From: Photobacterium sp. JCM 19050
GTDB taxonomy: Bacteria > Pseudomonadota > Gammaproteobacteria > Enterobacterales > Vibrionaceae
DNA length: 64,000 nt
NCBI GenBank assembly: GCA_001310455.1
Contig: BAXG01000006.1
Span: 1 to 64,000 of the forward strand
Direction: 5' to 3'
This document shows positions 29,701-40,829 of this stretch, in pieces. The translations under genes and the position numbers were made by a program. The notes below the pieces were generated by a model. It did not search any database and was not told the DNA's origin. It worked only from the letters and a program-made list of their open reading frames with translations. Numbering within the stretch: position 1 is the stretch's first letter; every line of letters starts with the position of its first letter.

Positions 29701-32700
29701 CAAGTTCACCGGCGGCGTTGTAGCGGTAAGACCACACACCCATATCCGGATCATCGAGTGATTTCCGGTGGCCGAGGTTGTCATAGCCAATAGTCGTGGT
29801 GTTGCCGTCAGAATCTGTTGTAGTCCGGAGTTTGCCATCTGGATAGTAGGTGTAGGTTTGGAAGGCTCCTAACGGCTCACTTTTGTGAACAATATGCCCC
29901 ATAACGTTCTGATTTGTTTCATGGGTAAATGAACGGGCATCTGTCAGGCTGGTTTTAAAACATTATAAGAGGTTTTGAAATGGGCAAGTGTTCCTGCTGC
30001 TGCCGGTTCGCTTTTTCCAGTTTCCCGGTTAAGAACGTCATACTCAAAGGTAACGAGTGCGTCTGTGCCAAACTCCGAGACAAATTTGGGGCGAGATACG
30101 GACTTTTTGCGTCCGTTTCTGTCCCAAGTGGTGTCCCGGACAACAAAGCGCCCGTTAAAGGCTTTGTGCAGGCGGCGAATCTCTCGGCCGGCATAGTCAA
30201 AGTGGGTGATCACTTCTCCGCCGGAAGCCGGTTTAACGATTTCACAGCGTGCTGTGGTGCCTGTGTTGTAAACACAGTCGGCGCCTAGTTTATAATCATA
30301 TTCGACCGTGTTACCGGTTCCTGGTTTTGTTTCAGATTTCGGGCGACCAAAGGCATCATATGAGAATGATGATGTTCTTCCTTTAAGCGGACTGATGGAG
30401 CTTGTCATCAACCCTCGGCTGTTATAGCTGACTTGCGTGGTGTGACCAAGTGCATTGGCGGTAGCTTTAGCGAATAAACCTTCAGAGTCGTAATTTGTTG
30501 TGGTTTTGCGCTCAGCAAGCTCTGTTCCCTCGACGCTTTGGCTTAATACGTTGCCATAGTCGTCATAGGTAAAGGTGATTTTGGTCTGTTTGTTGGCATC
30601 CGCATCTCCCTCGTAAGACGATGCATTGGTGATGTTGCTGGCAAGCATCCCCCGTTCGTTGTACTCAAAGGTGTTGGTTTGGGTACGGCTGATGATCGCT
30701 GTCTCGTCAGAGATGTCACTGATGGTTGATACTGTTTCTGTTACCGCGCCAATTTTCCAGAAATTCTCTGCCGCTTCCGTGACCAACTCAGAATGAGATG
30801 ATTTTGAAGTAGTCAGTTCATACTGTCCGTCGCTATCAACATCTGCATAGGTGTAACTGTTGCCACATGGCGTGGCTGACGCAGATTCGAATTCACTGGC
30901 TGTGATTGAGATGAGAGAGCCTGATTTGTCGTCAGTCCATCAAGGTTGGTATTGGTGGTGTCAGTATCGTACCGGTAGTAGCTGTTGTAGCGTTCAAGGA
31001 CCAGAGGAATATCAACATCACCGTGGATAAGTACAATATGATCATTGGCCTTGAAATAGGTTTTACCGTCAGATGCACCACAGTACTTGGATAAACCGGC
31101 TTTGAAGCCGGAAAGCACTGAGTTGAGGTTGTCGATATTGCTGACGGAAGAGATATCGTAGATCTGGTGATGTTGGTTTACGCCTGTTGAAAGGTAGGCG
31201 TTGGAGGTTGTGGTTTTAAACCTTCCTGCATTTTGAAAGTCTGGACTCCAGTGTGTCTTTGATTGGGATAGTAAATTACCGAAACGGTCGATTATGCGAT
31301 CCCTTGTGTCAATCTGGGTCTTAATCTTGCCTGTTGCAATATCGTATTGCTTGTCTGTTATTTCATTGGCATAAACCTGACGGTAGTCAGCAATATAACC
31401 AGCCAGGTTTTTACCACGTACTCGAAGTGGCGTTCACTGACTTTAGTGGCCCCATTTTTGTACGTCGTGATGGTTTTTGGTTTACCTGCTTTTAGCGGGT
31501 CTTCCTGCTCAAATACCGAGACGGTTTTGGTTGTAACATCAGCATGTTCAATTTCTGTAATGGTTTTAAAGCCCAGAAAACCGTGGCCTTTACTGTGCGA
31601 TTTAGCACCAGAATAGGTATAGCTATAGGTCGTGGGTGAGTAGCCCCGAGGTGTCTTAACAACGTTTGAAACCAGATAACGACGCGGAGTAATATTCATT
31701 ACCGGATAGTTATAGTATCGCTCCTGTGTATGCACACTGGTGTCAACAGCAGCCTTATAGGTAACGCTGAATTCCCGATCATACTCCTCGAACCTGGTGA
31801 TTTTATCCTGGACAGACGCAGAGGAGAGGCGTTTTTGCGCGAGGTTAGGCTTTCTGGCTTAGAGATAAGATCTGCCCAGCCGTCACCGTTGATATCACGG
31901 AAAGAAGCGATATCGGATCGAAGTGTTAAGAGGATAGTCCCACTTTGAACGGTACCGAAATTATTTTTATATACCTTGCCCTCATAAATGAGCTCCGGAT
32001 ACCCATCGTTGTTGAGGTCAGAAAAAAGTGCGTTTTTGTCTGAAGCAACTGAGACAGTAATGTTAGTCGGAGAGATATAAGAATAACCATTAAACAAGTA
32101 CACGCTAAGATGTGAGCTACCGGAAGAAGACTTAAATATAGCATCCAGGTAACCATCATTATTTATATCAGCGAATCCCGCATGTTTTTTACCGGAAGGA
32201 ACAGATAAAGATTGCTCACCTCGCCCAGTAATCTGGTATTTGTACCCACCGGATGGATCATCAAAATTGTGCTTGTCATCTATTCCGTCACTATTGATGT
32301 CGATGGCTAATCTGCCAGTAAATAAAGTTTCTTTTCCGTCACCATTTACATCACCACTGTTTTTTCCTTTTGAGGCAATGTCGCAACTTGTGCCGCTAGG
32401 GCAAGAACTGAACTGGCAGAACTGAGAAAAATGCCCGTTTTCATTTGCGAAGTATGTTGAAGCATAAGGCACTTCACATTTGTCTATTTCATCCACAGGA
32501 GCATTAACCGTTCCCCCAAGGTTAAATGACTTTATGTTGGTATGAGACGCACCACTCAGACCTCTGTAAGTGCGTTCATAGTTAGTGTACCCGTGCATTT
32601 CAAGTATGCCGTTACGGTCTGCATCAAAGAAGCGCGGGGAAACAAAACCGGTGTTTTGAGCACCACCAAGTTCCGTGTTTTTTCGACCACTCCAGTCAAA

Positions 32701-33636
32701 AGCGACTTTTGTCGCGCAAGAGCCGGATGCACAATATTCAACAGATTTGAGGAGACTGCGAGAGGTATATTGAGATGAGTTAAAGTGCAGGGAATAAGAA
32801 CCTATTTCGTTTGCGCTGCTGTCAAATGTGGAGATTTTCGATAAACGATGATTACGAAATAATAATTGACCTAAAACGTAGCGCGATGTTTTATCGGCTC
32901 TTGTCGTATCGTATTCAAAGGAAACCTTACCGCCCACGTACTGAATTTCACTGATGCGGTGTTCTGAATTACTATTACTATAGGTAAACGAAATTGCATT
33001 AGAGCCAATATCAATGATTTTACTGATTGACCACGAATAAACTTTACTGTTATTCGGAAGCTTAAACTGAGAACTGGCTTCAGTACCATACTCATAGACA
33101 GAGCCATCTTTTTTCCAAATCTTAAAATGGGTAACACCATTTGTATCTGCAAAAGAAACAATTTTGCTGTAACCGTTTTCTTCAAGACGATATTCGGTAA
33201 GGTTTTCCCCATCACGGCCACTGACAGCGATTAAACGCCGCCCATCTAAACAATATCTGTCATTGGCATCTTGATTAACGCCGCCCCAACGTCCATCTGT
33301 TGCGAGGTTTTTGCCACAACGTGTAATGGAAGAAAGCCCGCCAATGCTCCAACCCATACCGAGGTAACCGTTAGGTGCATCACTGCGGTATTCAAGACTT
33401 AACGTTGGCTGGTGGCCGGCCCGGCCGGGAGAGACAGAAATGGGTAGGGAGTAGGTAGCCTGACCACCGGAAGCCTGAAAATTACCGGACAGAATAGCGG
33501 TACGATTTGGCTCGTCTGCAAAAGCATAACTGTTGGTTACGCTCAACGCTGTTACGCCCAGCGACAGCACGCTAGAAGCGAAAGCAGCAAAAATTTGACG
33601 AACGAACGTATTACGCGTCTTGCATAATTTGATCAT
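26379..33636 (-). CDS. Exported SpvB/FG-GAP/YD-repeat polymorphic toxin with C-terminal SHH-type nuclease (five frame breaks)
   Basis: About 2421 codons from ATG 33636. Order: signal peptide (about 1-40, ending NSYAFA); SpvB-type domain (GQATYSLPISVSPGRAGHQP, GYLGMGWSIGGLSSITR); four FG-GAP-like calcium loops (DVNGDGKE, DINNDGYLDA, DLNNDGYPEL, DINGDGWADL); many YD/RHS repeats (YDALNSVDMITDGYGNIVER); core end RFISADPLIQ then RYAYVWNNPLKYTDPTGHYS; a Ser/Gly/Asp-rich linker; and a C-terminal nuclease-like domain with DGLDSHHMPARQS, GPAIQMDPHDHHLTSS and AGAIYRAEVADMINSG. The frame breaks near 31841, 31414, 30925, 29957 and 28162, all single-base losses. An immunity-like gene follows. It is probably an exported contact- or release-dependent antibacterial toxin; the exact secretion route is not shown. 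Confidence 0.82.
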
Positions 33637-33675
33637 GGCAGCCTACTGTTTTTCGTTGGAAGTTAGTTTTTTTCT

Positions 33676-34080
33676 TTATTGGGAGAGCGCGTTGAGGTTT
33701 TCTATACGTTTTCGCAATTCCACTATTTCTTGTGGAGGGTCGATTTTTTCCTGTTGAATATTGTCATCAGAAAATTCGGTGAGATTTCCTTCCAAAAGCG
33801 GAAGGTGCGGAGCTTCTTCGTTTACCAGTCCATATGCCAACACACTTTGAAGTTGCTGGACTGGATAGGGGTATTCCGCATCGTCACTTAATATTTCTTT
33901 ACCTAAAACGATGTTATTTGAACCAGCAGTGGATTCTTTACCTTTAAAATCAGAGGAAACCACACTTTTATCCTCGGAAAGAATGTCTATAACTTTATCG
34001 TTATCCGATAAAAGATAATGTGCATATGACATCACAGAGCCTACCACTGCAATGGTTAAAACTATTTTAATAGGTTTCAT
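33676..34080 (-). CDS. Small membrane-anchored or secreted protein upstream of the YD-repeat toxin
   Basis: 134 aa. An N-terminal hydrophobic segment (PIKIVLTIAVVGSVMSYAHY) is followed by an acidic, low-complexity region (DILSEDKSVVSSDFKGKEST) and a short C-terminal coiled coil (IVELRKRIENLNALSQ). It stops 39 bases before the toxin start, so both share a transcript. It may help export or surface placement of the toxin. Family not recognised. Confidence 0.65.
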   Translation of the reverse strand: MKPIKIVLTIAVVGSVMSYAHYLLSDNDKVIDILSEDKSVVSSDFKGKESTAGSNNIVLGKEILSDDAEYPYPVQQLQSVLAYGLVNEEAPHLPLLEGNLTEFSDDNIQQEKIDPPQEIVELRKRIENLNALSQ

Positions 34081-34604
34081 AAAGTACGTTTATGTGAGCC
34101 TGTATTCATTAAATTTTGAGTTCAGACACGCTACCGCCGATCGTAGTTAAACGACGTTGTGTGACAAGCTGTATATGTGAGGATAGAAATGTTGACACCG
34201 GAGACTAGTTTTAACGGGGGACTTTGAAAAAGATAGTGTTTGAAAATGATTCATTTAAATATGAGATATCGCATTATGGTATAAATTTCATAAATAATAA
34301 TATTTCATGTTTTTTAATATATTGATTTGTATGGGGAGGATGATGGGTGTGTGATTGCTAATTTAGACATGATTTACTTTTGTGTTAAAGCTAAAGATTT
34401 TCTTTCAATTAAGAATCGCACTTTTAAATTAGACTATATTTGACGGGTCATCTTGGCTTCTGAACAACACAATTTTTATATGAACATTATCATCAACTGA
34501 CAGCCTGTTCTAACTGCGGTAGACGCCTGCTAAATTTGATGAGGGCAGCAACACAATGGGTTTGGCTGCTGCCTTGGTTAAACCACCCAGATTCTAGTAC
34601 CTAC
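34081..34604. other. Intergenic region upstream of the toxin operon
   Basis: About 520 AT-rich bases. A hairpin with arms GGCAGC (34544-34549) and GCTGCC (34567-34572) lies some 30 bases past the M48 peptidase stop and may end that transcript, but a T-run is lacking. The right promoter for the toxin operon must lie in 34081-34400. No further gene seen. Confidence 0.45.
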
Positions 34605-36476
34605 CTATAGTTTGTCATCCGGGAGCAATGGCGAAATCGGAACTTCAAGGAAGCATGCAATAACCCGATATAGTTCTGCTTCATCAACTGATATTTTCCC
34701 ATCACTCTCAATAGCAAAACGGCAGGCCTCAAGAAAACGTTCCTTCTGCATGGGGTTCAGTTGCACCATTTGCTGAAGGGAGGCTTTGGTAGAATTCCAG
34801 TCAGATTGCAGGTGTGTTCGTTTTGACGGTGCTAATCCGAGGTGTTCTGTTGCCTTTAAGAAAGTCATATCTGCAACGGATTCATCAGTATGGGAAACGT
34901 TGGACAGTTGATTTAAAACCCAAATTGCACTGTCCTGTACATCGTTAAAACTTTTGTTTTGTTTGGTGTAAAGCGGGAAAGACCACACAAGTTTTTCTGT
35001 GAGGCTGATAATGCACCATTCAGTCAGCGAGAAGTGGTTGTCACTTTTGGAGAGTGATTCCAATACATCAAGTAATTGGTTTTTCTGGGTGTCGCTAAGT
35101 GATTTCAGAGCAGGCGTCGCCAACTCAAGCAGTACCAGCCGGGTTTGTGGGGGCACTGTACAGTCGAGCCAGCTATTCTTTTTTTCCTGTGCTGCCGAAC
35201 CAAGGTATTCCGTAATAATTTCGCGTTGTGCTTCACTGCCATCAAAGATGAGCAGGATAGGGATAAACCTGGCGCTGAATGGGTCACGGGCAAGCGCAGC
35301 CAGTTCGATGGGGATTTGGGAAATTACACGCTCTCCATACGTACCAATCTGTGTTGGGGGCATTGACCCTTCTATAACCGAATCCAGAGGTACATAGCTG
35401 CTGCCTACAAATGACTGCGCTGCTCCACCAAAAGATGAAACCGTTGAGTGATTTGAATGTGCAGGCCCAGCACTAAATGTCCCATTCCAGCCCGGTTGAA
35501 TTCGCCTAATTCTGGCTTCCAAAGGGGGATGTGTGGCAAACATGTTGTTTAAGCCAACGGCCTGACACTGACCAAACATCATATGGCTGGCTTCTTTGGC
35601 GGAGTTTGAATACAACAGGGACTTGGATGAGCTGGCTCCAATTTTGAGTAACGCCCCCAGAATACCCTGGTCATTCCGCGTAAATTGCACTGCACTGGCA
35701 TCTGCCAGAAATTCTCTTTGCCTGGAAATGGCCGCCTTTATCATGGAGCCGAAGAAAGTACCTACCCAACCTAAAATTACGAAAGCCAGCCCAACAAGCA
35801 TTATTGCCGCTGCACCTTTTGAGTCCGACGATCGGGAGCGACGAGCACTCGAAGAGGATATATCGAGGACAAAAGCACCAATTTGTCCAAGAAACATGAT
35901 GCCAAAAAGAAACCCCATCAAACGTGTATTTATGCGCATGTCGCCATTCAGAATATGGCTGAATTCGTGTGCGATAACGCCCTGTAACTCATCCCTGCTG
36001 AAAGTGTCGATGGCTCCCTGAGTGATTCCTATAGCGGCATTATCGACGCTCATTCCGGCAGCGAATGCATTGATTCCTTGTTCATTTTCAAGCAGGTATA
36101 CAGGGGGAACCGGTATTCCTGAAGCAATCGCTATCTCCTCTACAACATTGAGCAACTGGCGATGGCTATGTGCCTGGCTGTTAGAGGGAATGAGCCTGCC
36201 ACCGAGTTTAGTTGCAATGGCAGCGCCCCCGCTCCGTGAAAGATCCGAAAGGCGTATTAATGTGGCGCACAACACAACCAGTGATACACCCGCAAAACAT
36301 AATATGCTGTACGAAATCAGTTGTTCTTGATCGATATAATTTTCGGAGTAGTGCAGCGACACTGCGCCAACAACCAGGCTGAGAATGGCACTGATAGCGA
36401 CAACCGCAAGGAAGAACAACAGCACCAGCAATCCGGTTCTCTTACGAGCCTTTTCCTGATGAGCAAAAAAATTCAT
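34605..36476 (-). CDS. HtpX-like M48 metallopeptidase with TerB-like C-terminal extension
   Basis: 623 aa. Two N-terminal membrane segments (about 15-40 and 53-76), then the M48 core with GINAFAAGM, the zinc motif HEFSH (170-174), two more membrane segments around 190-250, and the third ligand region REFLADASAVQFTRN. After HPPLEARIRRI (about residue 330) the protein continues with about 290 extra residues ending in an acidic TerB-like helical bundle (FAIESDGKISVDEAELYRVI). Typical HtpX is about 290 aa. The ATG overlaps the LemA stop (TGATG). It is probably an inner-membrane quality-control protease working with LemA. Intact. Confidence 0.88.
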   Translation of the reverse strand: MNFFAHQEKARKRTGLLVLLFFLAVVAISAILSLVVGAVSLHYSENYIDQEQLISYSILCFAGVSLVVLCATLIRLSDLSRSGGAAIATKLGGRLIPSNSQAHSHRQLLNVVEEIAIASGIPVPPVYLLENEQGINAFAAGMSVDNAAIGITQGAIDTFSRDELQGVIAHEFSHILNGDMRINTRLMGFLFGIMFLGQIGAFVLDISSSSARRSRSSDSKGAAAIMLVGLAFVILGWVGTFFGSMIKAAISRQREFLADASAVQFTRNDQGILGALLKIGASSSKSLLYSNSAKEASHMMFGQCQAVGLNNMFATHPPLEARIRRIQPGWNGTFSAGPAHSNHSTVSSFGGAAQSFVGSSYVPLDSVIEGSMPPTQIGTYGERVISQIPIELAALARDPFSARFIPILLIFDGSEAQREIITEYLGSAAQEKKNSWLDCTVPPQTRLVLLELATPALKSLSDTQKNQLLDVLESLSKSDNHFSLTEWCIISLTEKLVWSFPLYTKQNKSFNDVQDSAIWVLNQLSNVSHTDESVADMTFLKATEHLGLAPSKRTHLQSDWNSTKASLQQMVQLNPMQKERFLEACRFAIESDGKISVDEAELYRVIACFLEVPISPLLPDDKL

Positions 36477-37065
36477 CAGAAGCTGACCTTAGGCGCTTCC
36501 TGAATGGCTTCACTGTCAGCGAATTCCAGCAGCTTTCCATCAGTGAAATTAAACATGTTGGAAAATATCACCGGCGGAAAGGTTTGCTTATATGTGTTGT
36601 AAGTAGTAACTGAATCGTTGAATGCCTGACGGGCAAATGAAACCCGGTTTTCTGTGCTGGTCAGCTCTTCCTGCAGGTTTTCCATTGTCTCGTTGGCTTT
36701 CAGTTCTGGGTAGGCTTCAACCACCACACTGAGCCTGCCAATGCACCTTGAAGCTGGGATTCTGCCATTGCAAGCTGACTAATTGCATCAGCACTTTCAG
36801 GATGTTCACTCGCGGCTTTTAAACCGGAAATCGCCTGGTTTCTTGCCTGGATAACCCGTTCATAGGTTTCTTTTTCATGCTCCATGTATCCCTTAACGGT
36901 TTCAACAAGGTTAGGGATAAGGTCATATCGGCGTTTAAGTTGAACTTCAATCTGCGCAAAGCTGTTTTTGAACTGATTGCGCAGGGTAACAAGTCGGTTG
37001 TATATGGAAATAGCATAAAGAAGTACAAGAACAGCGATACCAACAAATACGAGCAGGGCAGTCAT
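36476..37065 (-). CDS. LemA family protein (one frame break)
   Basis: ATG at 37065 with GGGAAA upstream. An N-terminal membrane anchor (LLVFVGIAVLVLLYAISIYN) is followed by the LemA helical hairpin: RLVTLRNQFKNSFAQIEVQL, KRRYDLIPNLVETVKGYMEH, EKETYERVIQARNQA. The frame breaks near 36741; one base restores LSVVVEAYPELKANE and the end FSNMFNFTDGKLLEF. Corrected length 196 aa. LemA often pairs with HtpX-like or TPM-domain proteins, as here. Confidence 0.88.
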
Positions 37066-37244
37066 AGGGTTTCCCTTTCCAAAGAAGTGACGATCCGTTG
37101 ACAGGTATTCTTGGTTGTTTGTGGTATTAGTGCAATAAGTGCCGTGTTGCTCACGGGGTTGTGTGCCTTTTTTTCGATGTAAGTTGGGTTCCTTAGCAAT
37201 ATAGGCGTGAGGATGAATACGGAATAATGTTTGCTTTTTTGACG

Positions 37245-40094
37245 TTAATCACTGGCTTTTTTTCTTCTCACCAACATCACCCCAATCAACAAAACCAGCA
37301 GTGACGCTGCAGAGCCACCTCCGCCGCCACCTGAACCAGAGGGTGGAGGAGTGGGTGTCGCGGTGCTGGCATTGACGGACTTAGTCTGCTCGCTGACTTT
37401 GATATTATCTTTGTAGACTGCGTGACGAACCGTAAAGGCTCCGGCAGACCCATAGTTGTGGGTGGGGTTTGCTTGGTGCGAAGTCTTGCCATCACCAAAT
37501 TCCCACCAATGATTGATGTCATCTACACCGTTGTTTGGCGGGGTCTGGAGGTTGTGGGAAAAAGCGACTGTGTTTCCGGTACTTGCCGAATGCGAAAAAT
37601 CGGCAGAATAAGAATGTGGTATATCTTCAATATTAATGACCAAATCGATAATTTGGCCATCCCTTGTATGACCGCACTCAGAACTCAAGGAATAACTGCT
37701 GGCCAATGCGAGACGAATAAATATTGGGCCGCTCTTTAAATCGTTTGATAAGATCAGTGTGAGTTGAGGGTTATTTATGGGCTGGTTTTTAATTAACCAT
37801 TCATTGTTTTCGAAAAGACCGCTTCTATCTACATCAACAAGTAGATTGGCATTGGTTCCCACTGCATTATTGGCTATCTCAAGATCGAGGGTTCTTGCGG
37901 ATGTGGAAATAGACGTTTCGATTTTTTGGTAATCAGTGTTGGAGAGAGGAACATCGGTTCCGGATACCGTCAGCGAATCGGTGTGAATGATGGGGACGTT
38001 TCTTGTGGGCTCGCACCGCAGTGTTTTACCCCGGCTGAAATAGGTCCGATATCCTTCTAGTTTGCTTCCATCACGCATATTTGCGATTAACTTTAATTTC
38101 ACCATTTCCCGGGGTGAGAAGCTTTTGATTCGGTAAATCAGCGGATAAGCTGGCAAGCCTGACGTTGATTCCCAGTACTCGGCAGGTAAACCTTCCCAAT
38201 GCAACTCAAACGAATCCATGTCATCAAGGTTTAATGAAGAAACACCAAACCCAACCGTGTTATATTGCAATTCGCTGGCAAATGGCAAGGTCGAAATACC
38301 AGTTGACGGTGCGAAGATGCCGACAGCGTGAAGAGCTGTATCGATCTGTTGTTTGAGGGTTTCGGCATGGTTGGGAATGTTCGGGTTTGCCAGTGCATTT
38401 GCCTGAAGCAAGAAACAGGCACCTGCGGTGTCAAAATCGGTGTTCACTGTCCAACAGGTAACATTGGCGCGCAGTACCAGTTTAAATGCCTGCTCGATTG
38501 ACCAATTATGTTCTTTTACCAGCTTATAGAAAAACTTCCTCAGCGCACCGCCGTTGTAATGGGTGCCATTTCCGGACAGATAGTCCCGTGCATCGTCAAT
38601 GCTTTTGCCATCCCATGAAGGTACCTCAAAATATCTGCCAGCGGTATCAAATGGCATAACATCCCAGCCATACCACCAACGACGGTTATTTTGATATTGC
38701 GGGTTACCGTCTTGTGTTTTGTCGCGATAAATTTGAGATTGTTTAAAGCTACCGGTCATATATCTGTCCAGGTAGTCTTCTGCCGCGATGGTACCGATAT
38801 CGGAAAACCCTTCGTTTATTGCTCCGGCAACATCCTGGGCACCCAATCCGCTGTTCCATGATGTAATGGCATGAGTGGTCTCATGGGCAACAATACTGAG
38901 CGAAGTATGAATGTAGTAATGTAAGCCGTTTCCATAATTGACGGTATCGCCATCCCAATACGCTTGATCCATATCGCCACCGGTAAGACCCCGGACGTTG
39001 GTGCGTTGCTTCAACTTCTTCAAACAATAACCGTTCACGTCACAGTCAGTGGTTTGGTTTGGGAAGAGTTCCTGAAGGTATCTGTGGTACATCTGCATGA
39101 CTAATCCGCCATGGAAATGGGCGTCATTCAGGGCAGAATAGCTCTCATAGTTGGTGTAACTGTCATTTATGTTTGTCGGCTCATATAATTCCGCACTTGC
39201 AGAACAGGTATAAGCATAAGGTGAATTATCGTTGGGATTGGACTGTTGATTTTCGGTGGTGACAACATAAGGATTATCCAGTTGGCACTGGGTGCCGTCT
39301 TTGGTGACAACAAACGGATAGCCGTTGAAAGCAGAAAAATAGGGCTGTTCGAATCGGAAAAATGACTTCATGAGGCGCAGGGAAAGTGTTGCTGTATCGG
39401 TACGCTTTGCAATTTGTCATGCTATCCGGAGAAGGCGAGTAGCAGACTTGCCCGAGTTTCTTGTTACCTCCAATACCACCGCCTGTCACCAACAGAGGGC
39501 TTCTGTTTAAAGTGTCACTTTTCTTGATGATCTCCAATGTTTCCGCGTCAAAAATGTACTCCATTTTCGTACTTGGAGTGTTTTGTCTCGGTGACCCTTT
39601 CACGTCAGCACGATAGACAGGAACTATTTGTTTCTGGCGAATAATAAAAGCTTCAGATACCTCAAAAATAAAATAGGAAAAATCCTGATCAAGAATATGC
39701 TCTATTTCGGTTTTCTTAATCTCTAAATTGGCGAGAGTGAATATGTCAGGATTGGCATTCTGAATGTTCGGTAAGTAATTTCCCATTGCCTGTATGATAT
39801 TGCCGTCTTTGTTTCTGGCAATAACAATATTTCCCTCTATCAACGGAAATCCGGAAATGAAAGTTTCATAATGTTCAAAGGATGGGTCACCTTCAATGGT
39901 CTTGATGTGTTTTAGTGATACGTTGTTATTAGTTGTTTTTTCTGATGAAACGCTTGGGGTTGCACGTCAAAATGTCGTTGTAAATCAGCCCACAAGTGTT
40001 TCTTATTCAATAGGTTTTGCGTTTCCGTACCGATGCAAAGTGATGAAAAAAACAGTGATATTGAAAGGATGCTATAGGAGATTAAATTAAACAT
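37245..40094 (-). CDS. Secreted M4 (thermolysin/vibriolysin-like) metalloprotease with PKD-like domain and GlyGly-CTERM tail (two frame breaks)
   Basis: ATG 40094 follows AAGGAAATAAT and opens a signal peptide (MFNLISYSILSISLFFSSL). A propeptide (FTP/PepSY-like, about 30-210) precedes the catalytic domain: zinc ligands in VAHETTHAITSW (about 38871-38890) and GAINEGFSDIG, where the usual NEAFSD is NEGFSD. Near the end come a PKD-like WEFGDGKTSHQANPTHNYG, a Pro/Ser linker, six glycines, a membrane segment (SLLVLLIGVMLV) and RRKK: a GlyGly-CTERM signal handled by rhombosortase after type II secretion. The frame breaks near 39957 (CCCC, one C lost) and between 39310 and 39420 (one extra or two missing bases). 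Total about 950 aa. Confidence 0.87.
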
Positions 40095-40829
40095 TATTAT
40101 TTCCTTGAATAGCACGAAATGATTTGTGGCTAATTATTGAAATGAATATTTACACTATCTACTCATTGCAAGTGAGTCTATATAAGTGGTCATTTAATTT
40201 GGGTGGGATTTTTCCCTTACTGGCAAGTATTGTATACGAGTTGTTTCATTTATTGGATTGTCGCTTTGCACAATGACATTCTGTACTGCTGGTGCTTCGG
40301 AATTTAGCATTGGATAATGTGCATGGGCTCATATGCAGAGTGTGGAAAGAATGCGATATTTCTTTTCTTTTTCAGAAATATAAAGCATGTAATGAATTTT
40401 GGACGTTTGCGTCAAATGAGGCTCTCTTCTTGCTTTCGTTAAATATTTATTTCAGTCAGGTGATGATAAGGAAATATTCCTAGTTTATTGAGTGATTATT
40501 TCCCCGAACTCTTAAAAGAGAAAATAATTCTCGATTATCAGAAGGAAATGCTTTCCTTTGTGACTTGTTGTTCACAAATTAAATAAAACGTTGCCTTATT
40601 TTTAAGATATCTGGCCACATTGAGTCATTTGAATTTGTGGTCTAAGTTATTGTTCTAAACATTAAATCTCACATCATTGATGTTTGATTTTTCCGTGTTC
40701 GAAGTGATGTGTTGAATAAATCTGTTTATTAAGTTCAGGCGATGTTGAACTGAACGAAACACACGATTCCTTGCCTGGTGGGCAGCTTTAACCAATCAGC
40801 AAGATGCGATTTGGCTGGGAGCTAATTGT
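40095..40829. other. Long intergenic region between protease and Tc toxin genes
   Basis: About 735 AT-rich bases between two divergent genes, so it holds both promoters. A small palindrome AGGAA-ATA-TTCCT lies near 40469-40481. GGGAG at 40817-40821 serves the Tc gene start. A 63-codon frame at 40292-40483 lacks supporting features. The length suggests room for regulator binding. Confidence 0.5.

Noticed and set aside
26379..33636. YD-repeat toxin considered a decayed pseudogene
   Set aside because: All five breaks are single-base losses with intact flanking motifs, matching the error pattern of housekeeping genes in the same window.
40292..40483. 63-codon frame in the protease/Tc intergenic region
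   Set aside because: Composition and start context are poor and nothing resembles a known protein; treated as chance.
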